Below are positions 17,424-25,674 of a stretch of DNA of 64,000 nt, piece by piece; within the stretch, counting starts at the first letter, position 1; each line of letters opens with the position of its first letter. This DNA is from Paraburkholderia sp. Tr-20389. Its GTDB lineage: Bacteria; Pseudomonadota; Gammaproteobacteria; Burkholderiales; Burkholderiaceae. Location: NCBI RefSeq assembly GCF_017104565.1, contig NZ_JAAGPD010000005.1, forward strand, positions 271,793-335,792, written 5' to 3'. A model generated the notes under the pieces. That model saw only the letters and a program-made list of their open reading frames with translations, had not been told where the DNA came from and searched no databases. Made by a program: the position numbers and the translations under genes.

Positions 17424-17636
17424 ATGCAAGTCGGTTCTATTGTTCGATCCGTGCATATCGCCGTGCCACAAGGCGCGCGCGGAATCGTGATGCGCATTCT
17501 CGGCGACATGGCGATGGTGGCGTGGTACGCCGGCGAGCCAGGGACGTCGAAGATATTGAACACGGAACCCTTTTTCCTCGAGGATCTGATCGACACTGGC
17601 GAATTCGTTCGTCCTGCTGGCGCACAGGTGCATTGA
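17424..17636 (+). CDS. Small hypothetical protein, possible SH3-like barrel
   Basis: A 70-residue protein, MQVGSIVRSVHIAVPQGARG onwards. The pattern of short strands with GSIVRS, GARGIVMRILGDMAMVAWYA and ILNTEPFFLEDLID resembles a KOW/SH3-type barrel. I do not recognise a named family. The ATG at 17424 follows GGGGAAA. It lies 118 bases upstream of the SrkA-like kinase gene. Confidence 0.7.
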   Translation: MQVGSIVRSVHIAVPQGARGIVMRILGDMAMVAWYAGEPGTSKILNTEPFFLEDLIDTGEFVRPAGAQVH

Positions 17637-17754
17637 GCGCGGTTGCCATCTTGAATGGCGAGGTATGCGGCCGCTGAACGTGCGCCGCGTAGCGAGTGAT
17701 ACGCCGGTGACACTCGCGCTCGTTTTTGTGCCCGTCACGGCGCACAATGCGGGC

Positions 17755-18777
17755 ATGAACGAAGACACTCCAATTCCGCAGGACGGCCACGCCGTTCCGT
17801 TTGCCCGGCTCACGCCGGAGGTGGTGCTCGACGCGCTCGACAGCGTGCTCGACACCGTGGGTGTGCGCACCGATGGGCGCATGCTGCCGCTCAACAGCTA
17901 CGAGAACCGCGTGTATCAGGTCGGCGTCGAAGACGGGCCGCCTGTCGTCGCGAAGTTCTACCGGCCTGGGCGCTGGACCGACGAAGCGATTCTCGAAGAG
18001 CACGCGTTTGTCGCCGAACTGGCTGCTCGCGAAATTCCCGCTGTGCCGGCGCGGACCTTCAATGGCGCCACGCTGCATACGTTCAACGGCTTTCGCTTTT
18101 CGGTCTTCGAGCGGCGCGGCGGCCGCGCGCCCGATCTCGACCGCAAGGACACGCTCGAATGGCTCGGCCGATTCATCGGGCGCATTCACGCCGTCGGTCA
18201 GACGGCGAATTACGCGGCGCGTCCGACGCTCGACATCCACACCTTCGGTTACGAGCCGCGCGACTATCTGCTCGCGCAGGACTTCATTCCCGCCGACGTG
18301 CGCGCCGCATGGGAGGCCGCGGTGAATCTGGCGCTGGAAGGCGTCGAGCAGGCAATCGAACGGGCGGGCGATGTACGTCAGTTGCGTATGCACGGCGATT
18401 GCCATCCGAGCAACGTGTTGTGGACCGACGCAGGCCCGCATTTCGTCGATTTCGACGATAGCCGCATGGGGCCCGCCATTCAGGATCTCTGGCTGTTGCT
18501 GCCGGGCGAACGCCAGGAGGCGTCGCGCGCGTTGACGGATCTGCTCGCGGGCTATGAGGACTTCTGCGAGTTCGATCAGCGCGAATTGCATCTGATCGAA
18601 GCATTGCGGACCTTGAGGCTGATCCACTACTCGGCATGGCTTGCCCGCCGCTGGGACGATCCGGCGTTTCCTGTCGCGTTTCCGTGGTTCAACACGCAGC
18701 GCTATTGGGAAGACCGCATTCTCGAATTGCGCGAGCAGATCGGCGCGATGCAGGAAGGGCCGCTCTGGCCCGTGTGA
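17755..18777 (+). CDS. srkA: Stress response serine/threonine kinase, SrkA (YihE) type
   Basis: A 340-residue aminoglycoside-phosphotransferase-fold kinase. SrkA counters stress-induced death in E. coli. Visible features are the family opening FARLTPEVVLDALDSVLD, LPLNSYENRVYQVGVEDG for nucleotide binding, VVAKFYRPGRW with the ATP-contacting Lys, the catalytic loop LRMHGDCHPSNVLW and the metal-binding HFVDFDDSRMG. Length fits the family. The ATG at 17755 is preferred: the longer frame from 17665 has no family similarity in its extension. The stop lies 17 bases from that of the convergent DUF3857 gene. Confidence 0.93.
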   Translation: MNEDTPIPQDGHAVPFARLTPEVVLDALDSVLDTVGVRTDGRMLPLNSYENRVYQVGVEDGPPVVAKFYRPGRWTDEAILEEHAFVAELAAREIPAVPARTFNGATLHTFNGFRFSVFERRGGRAPDLDRKDTLEWLGRFIGRIHAVGQTANYAARPTLDIHTFGYEPRDYLLAQDFIPADVRAAWEAAVNLALEGVEQAIERAGDVRQLRMHGDCHPSNVLWTDAGPHFVDFDDSRMGPAIQDLWLLLPGERQEASRALTDLLAGYEDFCEFDQRELHLIEALRTLRLIHYSAWLARRWDDPAFPVAFPWFNTQRYWEDRILELREQIGAMQEGPLWPV

Positions 18778-18794
18778 CTCTTAGCGCTGCGTCG

Positions 18795-20807
18795 TCAGTC
18801 GGCGGATTGAGCGCGGCGCTGCGTTTCGGCGATCACGCGCGACGGCGCCGGCGTTGCTGTCGATAAGCGCTGCGCGCCATCAGCGAGCGTCGACCGGACA
18901 ATCACTTGCGCGCGCACATCGCGGCCGATCGTTTCGATGCCCGCGCGCATCTGCGTGAAGTCATCCGGCGAGCACACCTCACTGTCAAAACGCGTGTAGC
19001 CATCGCGCGTCACAGTGATGACATGTGCGCTCGCGTCGTACGCGTAGGTCGATCGATAGTCGATGAAGCGGTCGTGCGCGGTCATGGCTTCCGGCATCTC
19101 GAGCACGCTGAAATTCGCAGGCAGTGCAATGCGCGTGCGCTCATGCAACTCGATATTGCGGCAGACGAAAGGCTGCGTGCGCTGCCGCTCGCCGAGCCAG
19201 TAGCGCACGTCCGACTGAAAGCCGCCGACGAAGCTCGTCAGTGCCGGAATCGACGCGGCAGTACCTGGCACGACGAAGTCTTCGAGCTTGCCTTTCATCG
19301 TCATCGCGAGCGTGCCGTCCGTCGCGTTCAGATTGCTGGTCGATAGTGTCGCCGTGCCCGAGAGATTGACGAAGCGCAGTTCGGCCTGCAGCGATTCTTC
19401 GCGCTGGGCGGGCGTTTGTATGCGCAGCAGCGCGCGTCCCAGTTCCGCGACCCAGCCTGCCGCTTCCAGCTGATAGACGAAGCTCGCCGAACCGTCGGGC
19501 GCGACGTTGATCGACAGGTCGGTGGTGCGCGACATTGTTGCCGTCGACGGCGTGCGCGCCAGCGTGCCTTGATCGACGAGCACGGTGGGACGGTTCATGT
19601 CGGTGGATGGCAGATAGCCGAACTCGACGTTCGGCGCCGTCGAATCGGCATAGACCTGCAGGTCGGGCAGCCACGTAATGACGTGATTCAGCACGCCGTA
19701 GCCGGGCACGTCGGGCAGCGTATAGATCGTGCCGCTGCTGATCAGTGCGGGTTCGTTGCGGATGCCGACGGCATCGAGCAGCGCACCGTACAGCGCAACG
19801 TGATCCTTGCAGTCGCCGTAGCGCAACGCGAGGATGTCGGTCGCGCGATGCGGCACGACCGCGCCGCGTCCTATGTTCACCCCTACGTAGCGCACGTTCT
19901 TGCGGATCCAGTCGTAGAGCGTCTTCGCTTTTGCACGCGGCGTCGAATCGTGTGCGGTCAGCGAACGGGCCAGATCGACGATGGCAGGACTGGACGCGCT
20001 CGCATCGGCGGCCGATTCGCGGTACTTCGCGGCGAACGCGGCGTAGTCCGGATAGGTCGACACCATCAGCCGGTCGCCATAACTCACGTACGCGATCGAT
20101 CCGTATTCGAGCCGCGCGAAGTGCGCCTTGTCGTAGCGAAACTCATAGCGTGTGCGGCCGTTCTGCGTCGACGGCGGCAGCGGGATGAAGCCGCGCGCGT
20201 CGGCGTACAGCGGCTTACCGGCGGGCAAATCGTAGATGAGCCTGAAGTTGTGCGTCGGCGCGAGATCGGGCGGCGTAAAGTCGCTGAAGTGGCCGGGCAC
20301 GATCGGCTGCGTCTGCGTCTTGCGGAATTTCAGGTGCACGCGCGCGCCCGGCTCCACGGCAGGAAACACGATCACCTTTTCGAGGATGTCCTGGAACATC
20401 GGCGCGTCGAACGAGCGCGCTTCCTGCACGTCGCGGATCTGCTCGGGACGCACGTCGTGTCGCGTGCCGTCGGCGGACGTGGTGTAGGCCTCCAGAATGT
20501 CGACGCTCGCCATGTTGCGGTTGAACCAGATGTAGTACTGCGCGACTCGCGCGACGCCGGCTTCGTTGTTCACGCGCAGCGTCATCTCGTCGATCTTGGT
20601 ATATGAGCCGTCGGCGTTCACCGTGAAGGTCTGCGTCTCGCGCTCGTTCGTGTAGGGCTCGACGGGCGCGGCAGCGCTGGTGTTGAACGCGGCGATGCCT
20701 GCCTGGTTCGTCGCTTCGCCAGCGCCGACGATGTCCGCGGCGTGGATTGCGCACATCCAGAAGGCGCACAGGGCCATCGCGATACCAGGGATCGTGGAAA
20801 GGCGCAT
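18795..20807 (-). CDS. DUF3857 and transglutaminase-like domain protein, exported
   Basis: A 670-residue protein with a signal peptide (MRLSTIPGIAMALCAFWMCA, cleavage near IHA-AD). A DUF3857 beta-domain spans about residues 50-245, then a transglutaminase-like core about 280-400 with candidate triad Cys in LRYGDCKDHVALYG, His in YGVLNHVITWL and Asp in QVYADSTAPN. A C-terminal beta-rich domain follows. Such proteins are periplasmic or surface-linked; the substrate is unknown. It is single-standing, convergent with srkA and divergent from the PepSY gene. Confidence 0.87.
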   Translation of the reverse strand: MRLSTIPGIAMALCAFWMCAIHAADIVGAGEATNQAGIAAFNTSAAAPVEPYTNERETQTFTVNADGSYTKIDEMTLRVNNEAGVARVAQYYIWFNRNMASVDILEAYTTSADGTRHDVRPEQIRDVQEARSFDAPMFQDILEKVIVFPAVEPGARVHLKFRKTQTQPIVPGHFSDFTPPDLAPTHNFRLIYDLPAGKPLYADARGFIPLPPSTQNGRTRYEFRYDKAHFARLEYGSIAYVSYGDRLMVSTYPDYAAFAAKYRESAADASASSPAIVDLARSLTAHDSTPRAKAKTLYDWIRKNVRYVGVNIGRGAVVPHRATDILALRYGDCKDHVALYGALLDAVGIRNEPALISSGTIYTLPDVPGYGVLNHVITWLPDLQVYADSTAPNVEFGYLPSTDMNRPTVLVDQGTLARTPSTATMSRTTDLSINVAPDGSASFVYQLEAAGWVAELGRALLRIQTPAQREESLQAELRFVNLSGTATLSTSNLNATDGTLAMTMKGKLEDFVVPGTAASIPALTSFVGGFQSDVRYWLGERQRTQPFVCRNIELHERTRIALPANFSVLEMPEAMTAHDRFIDYRSTYAYDASAHVITVTRDGYTRFDSEVCSPDDFTQMRAGIETIGRDVRAQVIVRSTLADGAQRLSTATPAPSRVIAETQRRAQSAD

Positions 20808-21195
20808 GGGGAGTCGGGCGTCCGAAGAAATTGGTCTTGTTCTGTCGTATCCCTCACTTCAAGATCAGACGCCGTTTGTGTCAAGCGGGCAGACCGCACA
20901 CAACGAACGCATTTTTCCGATCTTTGCGACGGCGCCCGGCATTGAGGAAAATCGCTTTCTGTGTAATGATATTTATTCTCATCTGAAGGGCGTCGCCAGC
21001 CATTTGTCATCTTTCTCCTCGTGACAAGCAAGCCAGCTCTTCGGTGACTCTCTGTTTCGGCCCTGCAAGTCGCGCTTTGGCCTCGGGCGGGCGCGTTTCG
21101 GCCACGCCGTCTCCGCTGCGGAACGGCCCTTCCAGCTTCCATTCAACCGCGCTGCCGCATACCGGTGACGCATGACCCGTATTGCCAGGAACACG
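20808..21195. other. Divergent control region with candidate Fur box
   Basis: Non-coding 388 bases between the DUF3857 gene and the PepSY gene. Besides the Fur-like site at 20962-20980 it holds about 200 bases of GC-rich leader before the PepSY start, with no gene I can support. Confidence 0.5.
20962..20980 (+). promoter_or_regulatory. Candidate Fur box
   Basis: TGTAATGATATTTATTCTC matches the 19-base Fur consensus (GATAATGATAATCATTATC) at 14 of 19 positions in an otherwise GC-rich region. It lies 215 bases upstream of the PepSY protein gene and 155 bases from the divergent DUF3857 gene. Iron control is inferred. Confidence 0.5.
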
Positions 21196-21918
21196 ATGAA
21201 CGCGCCCGAATCGATCGAACTGAAGTCTGCTGCACGCGCGCGCGTGATGCCCGGCCGTGTCCAATCGCTGGATGCGGACGAACTGGCCGTGCGTCGCCAG
21301 CGCTCGCGGCGCGCGACTTTCATCAAGTGGCTGCGCAAGGTGCACGGCTGGGTCGGGCTATGGGGCGCCGTGCTCGGATTGTTGTTCGGTGTGACGGGAT
21401 TCCTGCTGAATCATCGCGCGGGACCGCTGAAGGTGTCGTCGGGCGAGCCGCAGGTCGAGCAGTTGCAGATCGCGCTGCCGCAGAACGGCTTCAAGTCGCC
21501 CGGCGACATGTCGCGCTGGCTGAAAGATGAGTTGCATATCGACGGCAAACCGGGCCGCGTGCGCCGCGAGCCCGCGCATCCCGTCGCGTGGGGCGATCAA
21601 CGTGCCGTGCAGCCGGAGTTCTGGCAGATCGGGATCGCCGGTCCAGGGCAGAACGTGCAGGCGGAGTATTGGGTCGGCAACGGCTTTGTATCGGTGAAGC
21701 GAACGCAGAACTCGTTTCTCGGCACGATGAACAACCTGCACAAGGGTACGGGGTTGAGCGTCGGCTGGGTGTTGCTGATCGATACGATTGCGGGCAGTCT
21801 GATTCTGCTTTCGCTGACGGGCGTGCTGCTGTGGACGGAACTCAACAAGCGGCGGACGGTGGGCGCCGTGTTGATCGGCGGGTCGATCGTGGCGGCTGTG
21901 GCGTGCGGATTGATGTGA
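21196..21918 (+). CDS. PepSY-domain (PepSY_TM-like) membrane protein
   Basis: A 240-residue inner membrane protein. The first helix KVHGWVGLWGAVLGLLFGVT (about residues 45-65) and the last segment (TMNNLHKGTGLSVGWVLLID and following) are the His-containing helices typical of PepSY_TM proteins linked to siderophore and iron reduction. A periplasmic PepSY region lies between. AGGA before the ATG at 21196 supports this start over the ATG at 21172. With the upstream Fur-like box, a role in iron uptake is likely but not shown; no TonB receptor lies nearby. Confidence 0.85.
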   Translation: MNAPESIELKSAARARVMPGRVQSLDADELAVRRQRSRRATFIKWLRKVHGWVGLWGAVLGLLFGVTGFLLNHRAGPLKVSSGEPQVEQLQIALPQNGFKSPGDMSRWLKDELHIDGKPGRVRREPAHPVAWGDQRAVQPEFWQIGIAGPGQNVQAEYWVGNGFVSVKRTQNSFLGTMNNLHKGTGLSVGWVLLIDTIAGSLILLSLTGVLLWTELNKRRTVGAVLIGGSIVAAVACGLM

Positions 21919-21942
21919 GGCGCGTTTCGGTGGTCGCGGCTC

Positions 21943-22284
21943 TCAGTCGTCTTGCGCTTCTTTGTGTGCTGGATCAGGAAGCTGCGCGAAATTGGTGATC
22001 TTCACCTCGCCTTCGGGAAAGCGCGCGATGATTTCCAGTTCGCCGCCGAGCGCGCGGATGTGATCGCGCAGCGTGGAGATGTACATGTCCGTGCGCTGTT
22101 CGAGTTTCGCGATGCTGGGTTGTTTGACGTTGAGGCGCGTTGCGAGAGATTCCTGCGAAAGCCCGCGCGCCTGGCGCAGTCCGTGCAACGGCATTTCGGC
22201 GCGAAGCTTGTCTGCAAGCGCCTTGGAGCGGGCTCGCGATTCCGGCGACATCTTCGCCCGGAGTTCTTCAAACTTTTTTGCCAT
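21943..22284 (-). CDS. XRE-family antitoxin (HigA-like)
   Basis: A 113-residue helix-turn-helix protein: MAKKFEELRAKMSPESRARS, then the HTH core LRQARGLSQESLATRLNVKQ followed by PSIAKLEQRTDMYISTL. It lies downstream of, and overlaps by 17 bases, a RelE/HigB-type toxin gene, giving the toxin-first order of HigBA. The C-terminus is acidic (EAQDD). It most likely neutralises the toxin and represses the shared promoter. Confidence 0.92.
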   Translation of the reverse strand: MAKKFEELRAKMSPESRARSKALADKLRAEMPLHGLRQARGLSQESLATRLNVKQPSIAKLEQRTDMYISTLRDHIRALGGELEIIARFPEGEVKITNFAQLPDPAHKEAQDD

Positions 22285-22642
22285 CTCTGGTTTCTCCTAG
22301 CGCTAGCTGCACGAGGTGCAGCCGATACAGTATTTCGGCGTGTGGCACGTTCTGTTCGTACCAACGGTCGTGTCCTGTCTTGTTTCCGCCGAGAAGCAGA
22401 ACAGCGACACGACGCGGGTCGAACGCATAAAGCACCCGATAAGGCCGGCCTCGATGCTGGATTCTCAGTTCCCGCAGGTTGCGAACTTGCGAACCTATGA
22501 TCCGGCTCGAATGCGGAAACGGCAGATGCGGACCGGACTCTTCCAGCAAATCGATCGTCGCATCCACCGACTCTCTTTCCGCTTCCCGCAACCCTTCCCA
22601 CCAAGCCTGAAAAGCATCGGTGTACTCAACATCCCAAGTCAT
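22268..22642 (-). CDS. RelE/HigB-type toxin (phage Gp49-like family)
   Basis: A 124-residue protein, MTWDVEYTDAFQAWWEGLRE onwards, with the RelE-superfamily beta core: VRNLRELRIQHRGRPYRVLY, FDPRRVAVLLLGGNKTG and HDRWYEQNVPHAEILY. Such toxins are ribosome-dependent mRNA endonucleases. The ATG at 22642 is chosen from conserved MTWDVEYT; longer frames to 22822 pass through the promoter. A strong promoter ends only four bases before this ATG, so the transcript may be leaderless. First gene of a toxin-antitoxin operon. Confidence 0.9.
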   Translation of the reverse strand: MTWDVEYTDAFQAWWEGLREAERESVDATIDLLEESGPHLPFPHSSRIIGSQVRNLRELRIQHRGRPYRVLYAFDPRRVAVLLLGGNKTGHDRWYEQNVPHAEILYRLHLVQLALGETRDGKKV

Positions 22643-22646
22643 CGAA

Positions 22647-22675
22647 AATATAGCTTCCAAGGAATATTCCGTCAA
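22647..22675 (-). promoter_or_regulatory. Toxin-antitoxin promoter with palindromic operators
   Basis: On the minus strand TTGACG (22675-22670), a 17-base spacer and TATATT (22652-22647) form a near-consensus promoter. The spacer contains two overlapping 10-base palindromes, GGAATATTCC and TTCCAAGGAA, suitable for HigA binding. The toxin ATG begins five bases after the -10 box. Confidence 0.75.
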
Positions 22676-22854
22676 GGGAATAGTGGTGGCTGCGAGCCAC
22701 ACGCGACGAGGCTGTGAAGCCGCGTCGCAGGGCCGCAAAAATTCGATGCTAAGGATCAGAAGTGCGAGATGACAGTCAGCCAAACGGCCGATGCCGGAAG
22801 AAAGGTAGAAACCGCGAGCCAACTGATCTCGCGGTCCAAAGAACAGATAGAAAA

Positions 22855-23883
22855 CTACTCCGGAATACTACAAGCCGCCCCACTGCCAGCCGCAATCTCA
22901 CGCGCCGCTTTAGCGCCTTCGACCTGCAGCAGCGTCGGCAGCGACACGCCATTCTTCGCCGCCGTCACTTCAGCGAGAATCGACACGGCAATTTCGGGCG
23001 GCGTCCTGCTGCCGATATAAATCCCAACCGGCCCATGCAGCCGCGCCAGCTCGGTTTCGGTGAGATCGAATTCCTTGAGTCGTTCGCGTCGCGCCGCGTT
23101 ATTGCGCCGGGAGCCCAACGCGCCGACATAAAACGCCGGCGTCTTTAGCGCTTCCATCAACGCCAGATCATCGAGCTTTGGATCATGCGTCAGCGCGATC
23201 ACCGCGCAACGTTCATCGAGCTTCATGTCCAGCACCGTATCGTCGGGCATCGTGCGGACGACTTTTGTGCCCGGCACATCCCACTCATCGGTGTATTCCT
23301 CGCGCGGATCGCATACAGTGACCTGGTAATCGAGTCCCACCGCGATATTGCACAGATAGCGCGACAGTTGCCCTGCGCCGATCACGAGCATCCGGTAACG
23401 CGGGCCATGTATCGTCAGAAGCCGTGTGTCGTTGAAATCGACGCCATCCGTCGCCTGCGCGGACCCCAGACGTGCGATACCCGTTTCCATGTCGAGCGTG
23501 CGCGCGACCAGTCGTCCGTCTTCCACTGCTTCGCACAGTTCGGCGATGCCGCTCGCCTTCGTCAACGGCTCCAGCACGAGCTGGATCGTGCCGCCGCACG
23601 GCAAGCCGAAACGATGGGCCTCTTCAGCAGTGATGCCGTACTTCACTGCTTCGGGCTTAGTCTGCTCGATGCCTCGCTGACGTACGCGATCGATCAGATC
23701 GTCCTCGATGCAACCGCCCGACACCGACCCCACGACCGCGCCGTCGTCGCGCACGACGAGCATCGCGCCCTCGGGACGCGGCGAGGAGCCCCATGTCTTC
23801 ACCACCGTCACGAGTAGCGCGCGATGTCCCTGCTCGAGCCAGCGCGCGCTGCTCTTCAGGACTTCGAGATCCACGCTGTCCAT
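22855..23883 (-). CDS. xdhC: XdhC/CoxI family protein
   Basis: A 342-residue accessory protein of molybdenum hydroxylases, which in this family binds molybdenum cofactor and aids its insertion and sulfuration. The N-terminal CoxI domain carries WGSSPRPEGAMLVV and VSGGCIEDDLI. A Rossmann domain starts at MLVIGAGQLSRYL and includes FYVGALGSRRNNAARRERL. It is the last gene of the cox-like cluster, overlapping coxG by 28 bases, which fits a maturation role for this enzyme. Confidence 0.93.
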   Translation of the reverse strand: MDSVDLEVLKSSARWLEQGHRALLVTVVKTWGSSPRPEGAMLVVRDDGAVVGSVSGGCIEDDLIDRVRQRGIEQTKPEAVKYGITAEEAHRFGLPCGGTIQLVLEPLTKASGIAELCEAVEDGRLVARTLDMETGIARLGSAQATDGVDFNDTRLLTIHGPRYRMLVIGAGQLSRYLCNIAVGLDYQVTVCDPREEYTDEWDVPGTKVVRTMPDDTVLDMKLDERCAVIALTHDPKLDDLALMEALKTPAFYVGALGSRRNNAARRERLKEFDLTETELARLHGPVGIYIGSRTPPEIAVSILAEVTAAKNGVSLPTLLQVEGAKAAREIAAGSGAACSIPE

Positions 23884-24437
23884 GATTTCTTCCTCTTCGG
23901 TTCTTCGCCACCGCCTTCGCCGGCACCTTCGCCGTCGGCGGACTGGCTTGCAGTGTCGCCGGAATCGGCGGTTTCTGCCTGTGCGGTGTCACCGCCGCCC
24001 GTCAGCTGCTCGCTGAAGCGCCGGAAAAACTCGCCCGCGAGCTTGCGCGCCGCGCCGTCGACGAGCCGCGAGCCGATCTGCGCGAGCTTGCCGCCGACCT
24101 GCGCCGTCGCCGTGTAGGTGAGCGTCGTCGCTTCGTCGCCGTCCGGTTCCAGCTTGACGTGCGTTTGCCCCTTGCCGAAGCCGGCCGCGCCGCCTTGGCC
24201 TTCGAACACGATCGTATAGGTGTTGGGCGCGTCGATATCGGTGAGTTCCATGCGGCCCTTGAAACGCGCCTTCACGGGGCCGACAGACGCGCTCAACGCG
24301 ACGGCGTATGCATTGTCGCCATCCGGCTCGATACTGTCGCAGCCGGGAATCGACGCGCGCAGGATCTCCGTATCGTTCAGCGCTTCCCATGCCCGTTGCT
24401 GCGGCACAGGCAGCGTATAGGTTTCGGTCAGCTCCAT
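23856..24437 (-). CDS. coxG: CoxG, carbon monoxide dehydrogenase subunit G-like (SRPBCC fold)
   Basis: A 193-residue protein starting MELTETYTLPVPQQRAWEAL with the SRPBCC (START-like) core, including LRASIPGCDSIEPDGDNAYA and YTATAQVGGKLAQIGSRLVD. A Gly/Glu-rich linker and a basic end (KRKKSWTAWISKS) follow, which may touch the membrane. CoxG is reported to recruit CO dehydrogenase to the membrane. The start overlaps the VWA gene stop by 10 bases. Confidence 0.92.
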   Translation of the reverse strand: MELTETYTLPVPQQRAWEALNDTEILRASIPGCDSIEPDGDNAYAVALSASVGPVKARFKGRMELTDIDAPNTYTIVFEGQGGAAGFGKGQTHVKLEPDGDEATTLTYTATAQVGGKLAQIGSRLVDGAARKLAGEFFRRFSEQLTGGGDTAQAETADSGDTASQSADGEGAGEGGGEEPKRKKSWTAWISKS

Positions 24438-25669
24438 GACGTTGCTCCTCCAGATATCGCGGTGCGCGCGGCATCGCGGGGCACGCGCGTCAATTGCGCG
24501 AGATCGCGGCCGAACGCAGCCAGGCTGTCGAGATTGTGAACCGGCTTGTGCGCGTCGACGAATGGAAGCATCGCCTGCACGCCGCGCGCTTTAGGCGAGA
24601 ACTCGCGGTAACGCAACAGCGGATTGAGCCACACGATGCGGTGCGCGAAGCGCCGCAGGCGGGCCATTTCGGTTTCGAGCACGTCGATGGCTTCGTGATC
24701 GAGGCCGTCGGTGACGAGCAGCACTGTCGCTCTGCCAGTCAGCACTCTGCGTGCCCAGCGTCGGTTGAATTCGGCGAGCGCCGCGCCGATTCGCGTCCCG
24801 CCCGACCAGTCGAGCACCTGATCGGCGAGCGCCGCGATCGCGACATCGGGGTCGCGTTCCTTCAGTGCGCGCGTTGCGTTGGTGAGGCGCGTGCCGAACA
24901 GGAACACTTGCAGACGTTCGCGCGATTGCAGCAGCGCATGGCAGAAATACAGCACGGCGCGCGAATAGCTGCTCATCGAGCCCGAAATGTCGAGCAGCAG
25001 CACGAGGGGTGGCTTGCGCGCCACCACGGCGCGGTACTTCCACACGGTCCAGTCGCCGCCCGCGCGTACCGCATGGCGCGCGCTCGCGCGCAGATCGGCA
25101 TGCGTGCCATGCGACGCCGCTTTCAGCCGGCGCGTCGGTTCCATGGCGAGCGGCAGACGCTGACCGCGAATCAGATGACGCAGCGTGCGCCATTCGTCCG
25201 CCGTCAACGTATCGAAATCGCGATGACGCAAACGCTCTTCGGCGCTAAAGGTCACGTGCGCATGCAACTCGTGTTTGTTCTTGTCGCCGGGTTGCGCGGC
25301 TGGCTTGCGCTGCTTCGACTGATGCACGGCGAGCGCGTCGGCGAGACGGTTGTTGCGCTTCGGAGGCGGCACGCCGCTCGTCACCTTGGGCAGCAGCAAT
25401 GCGCGCAGCTTGCCTTCCCAGTCCGGATCGCGCCAGAAGAGTTCGAACGCGGCATTGAAGAGATCGCGCTCATCGGGCGCGCGCACGAGCAGCGCAGCGA
25501 GCGCCGCGCGCACGTCGTCGCGCCGGTCGAGATCGATCCAGCGCAACGCGTCGAGCGCATCGACGGCCTGCGCGGGCGACATCGGCAGACCTGCGCCGCG
25601 CAGCAGCCGCACGAAGTGCACGACGTTGCGCGCGAGGGTCGCGGGGCCGGTGTCGTGGACGGGAAGCAT
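24428..25669 (-). CDS. coxE: VWA domain-containing CoxE-like protein
   Basis: A 413-residue protein with a C-terminal von Willebrand A domain. The MIDAS motif is visible as LLLDISGSMSSYSRAV (about residue 225), with TDGLDHEA later. The N-terminal helical half starts MLPVHDTGPATLARNVVHFV. MoxR ATPases and VWA proteins work as chaperone pairs inserting metal or activating enzymes; CoxD/CoxE assemble the sulfur-copper site in CO dehydrogenase. The ATG at 25669 follows GGAG by 8 bases, overlapping the end of the moxR-like gene region, so the genes are coupled. Confidence 0.9.
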   Translation of the reverse strand: MLPVHDTGPATLARNVVHFVRLLRGAGLPMSPAQAVDALDALRWIDLDRRDDVRAALAALLVRAPDERDLFNAAFELFWRDPDWEGKLRALLLPKVTSGVPPPKRNNRLADALAVHQSKQRKPAAQPGDKNKHELHAHVTFSAEERLRHRDFDTLTADEWRTLRHLIRGQRLPLAMEPTRRLKAASHGTHADLRASARHAVRAGGDWTVWKYRAVVARKPPLVLLLDISGSMSSYSRAVLYFCHALLQSRERLQVFLFGTRLTNATRALKERDPDVAIAALADQVLDWSGGTRIGAALAEFNRRWARRVLTGRATVLLVTDGLDHEAIDVLETEMARLRRFAHRIVWLNPLLRYREFSPKARGVQAMLPFVDAHKPVHNLDSLAAFGRDLAQLTRVPRDAARTAISGGATSWS

Positions 25670-25674
25670 CGACG

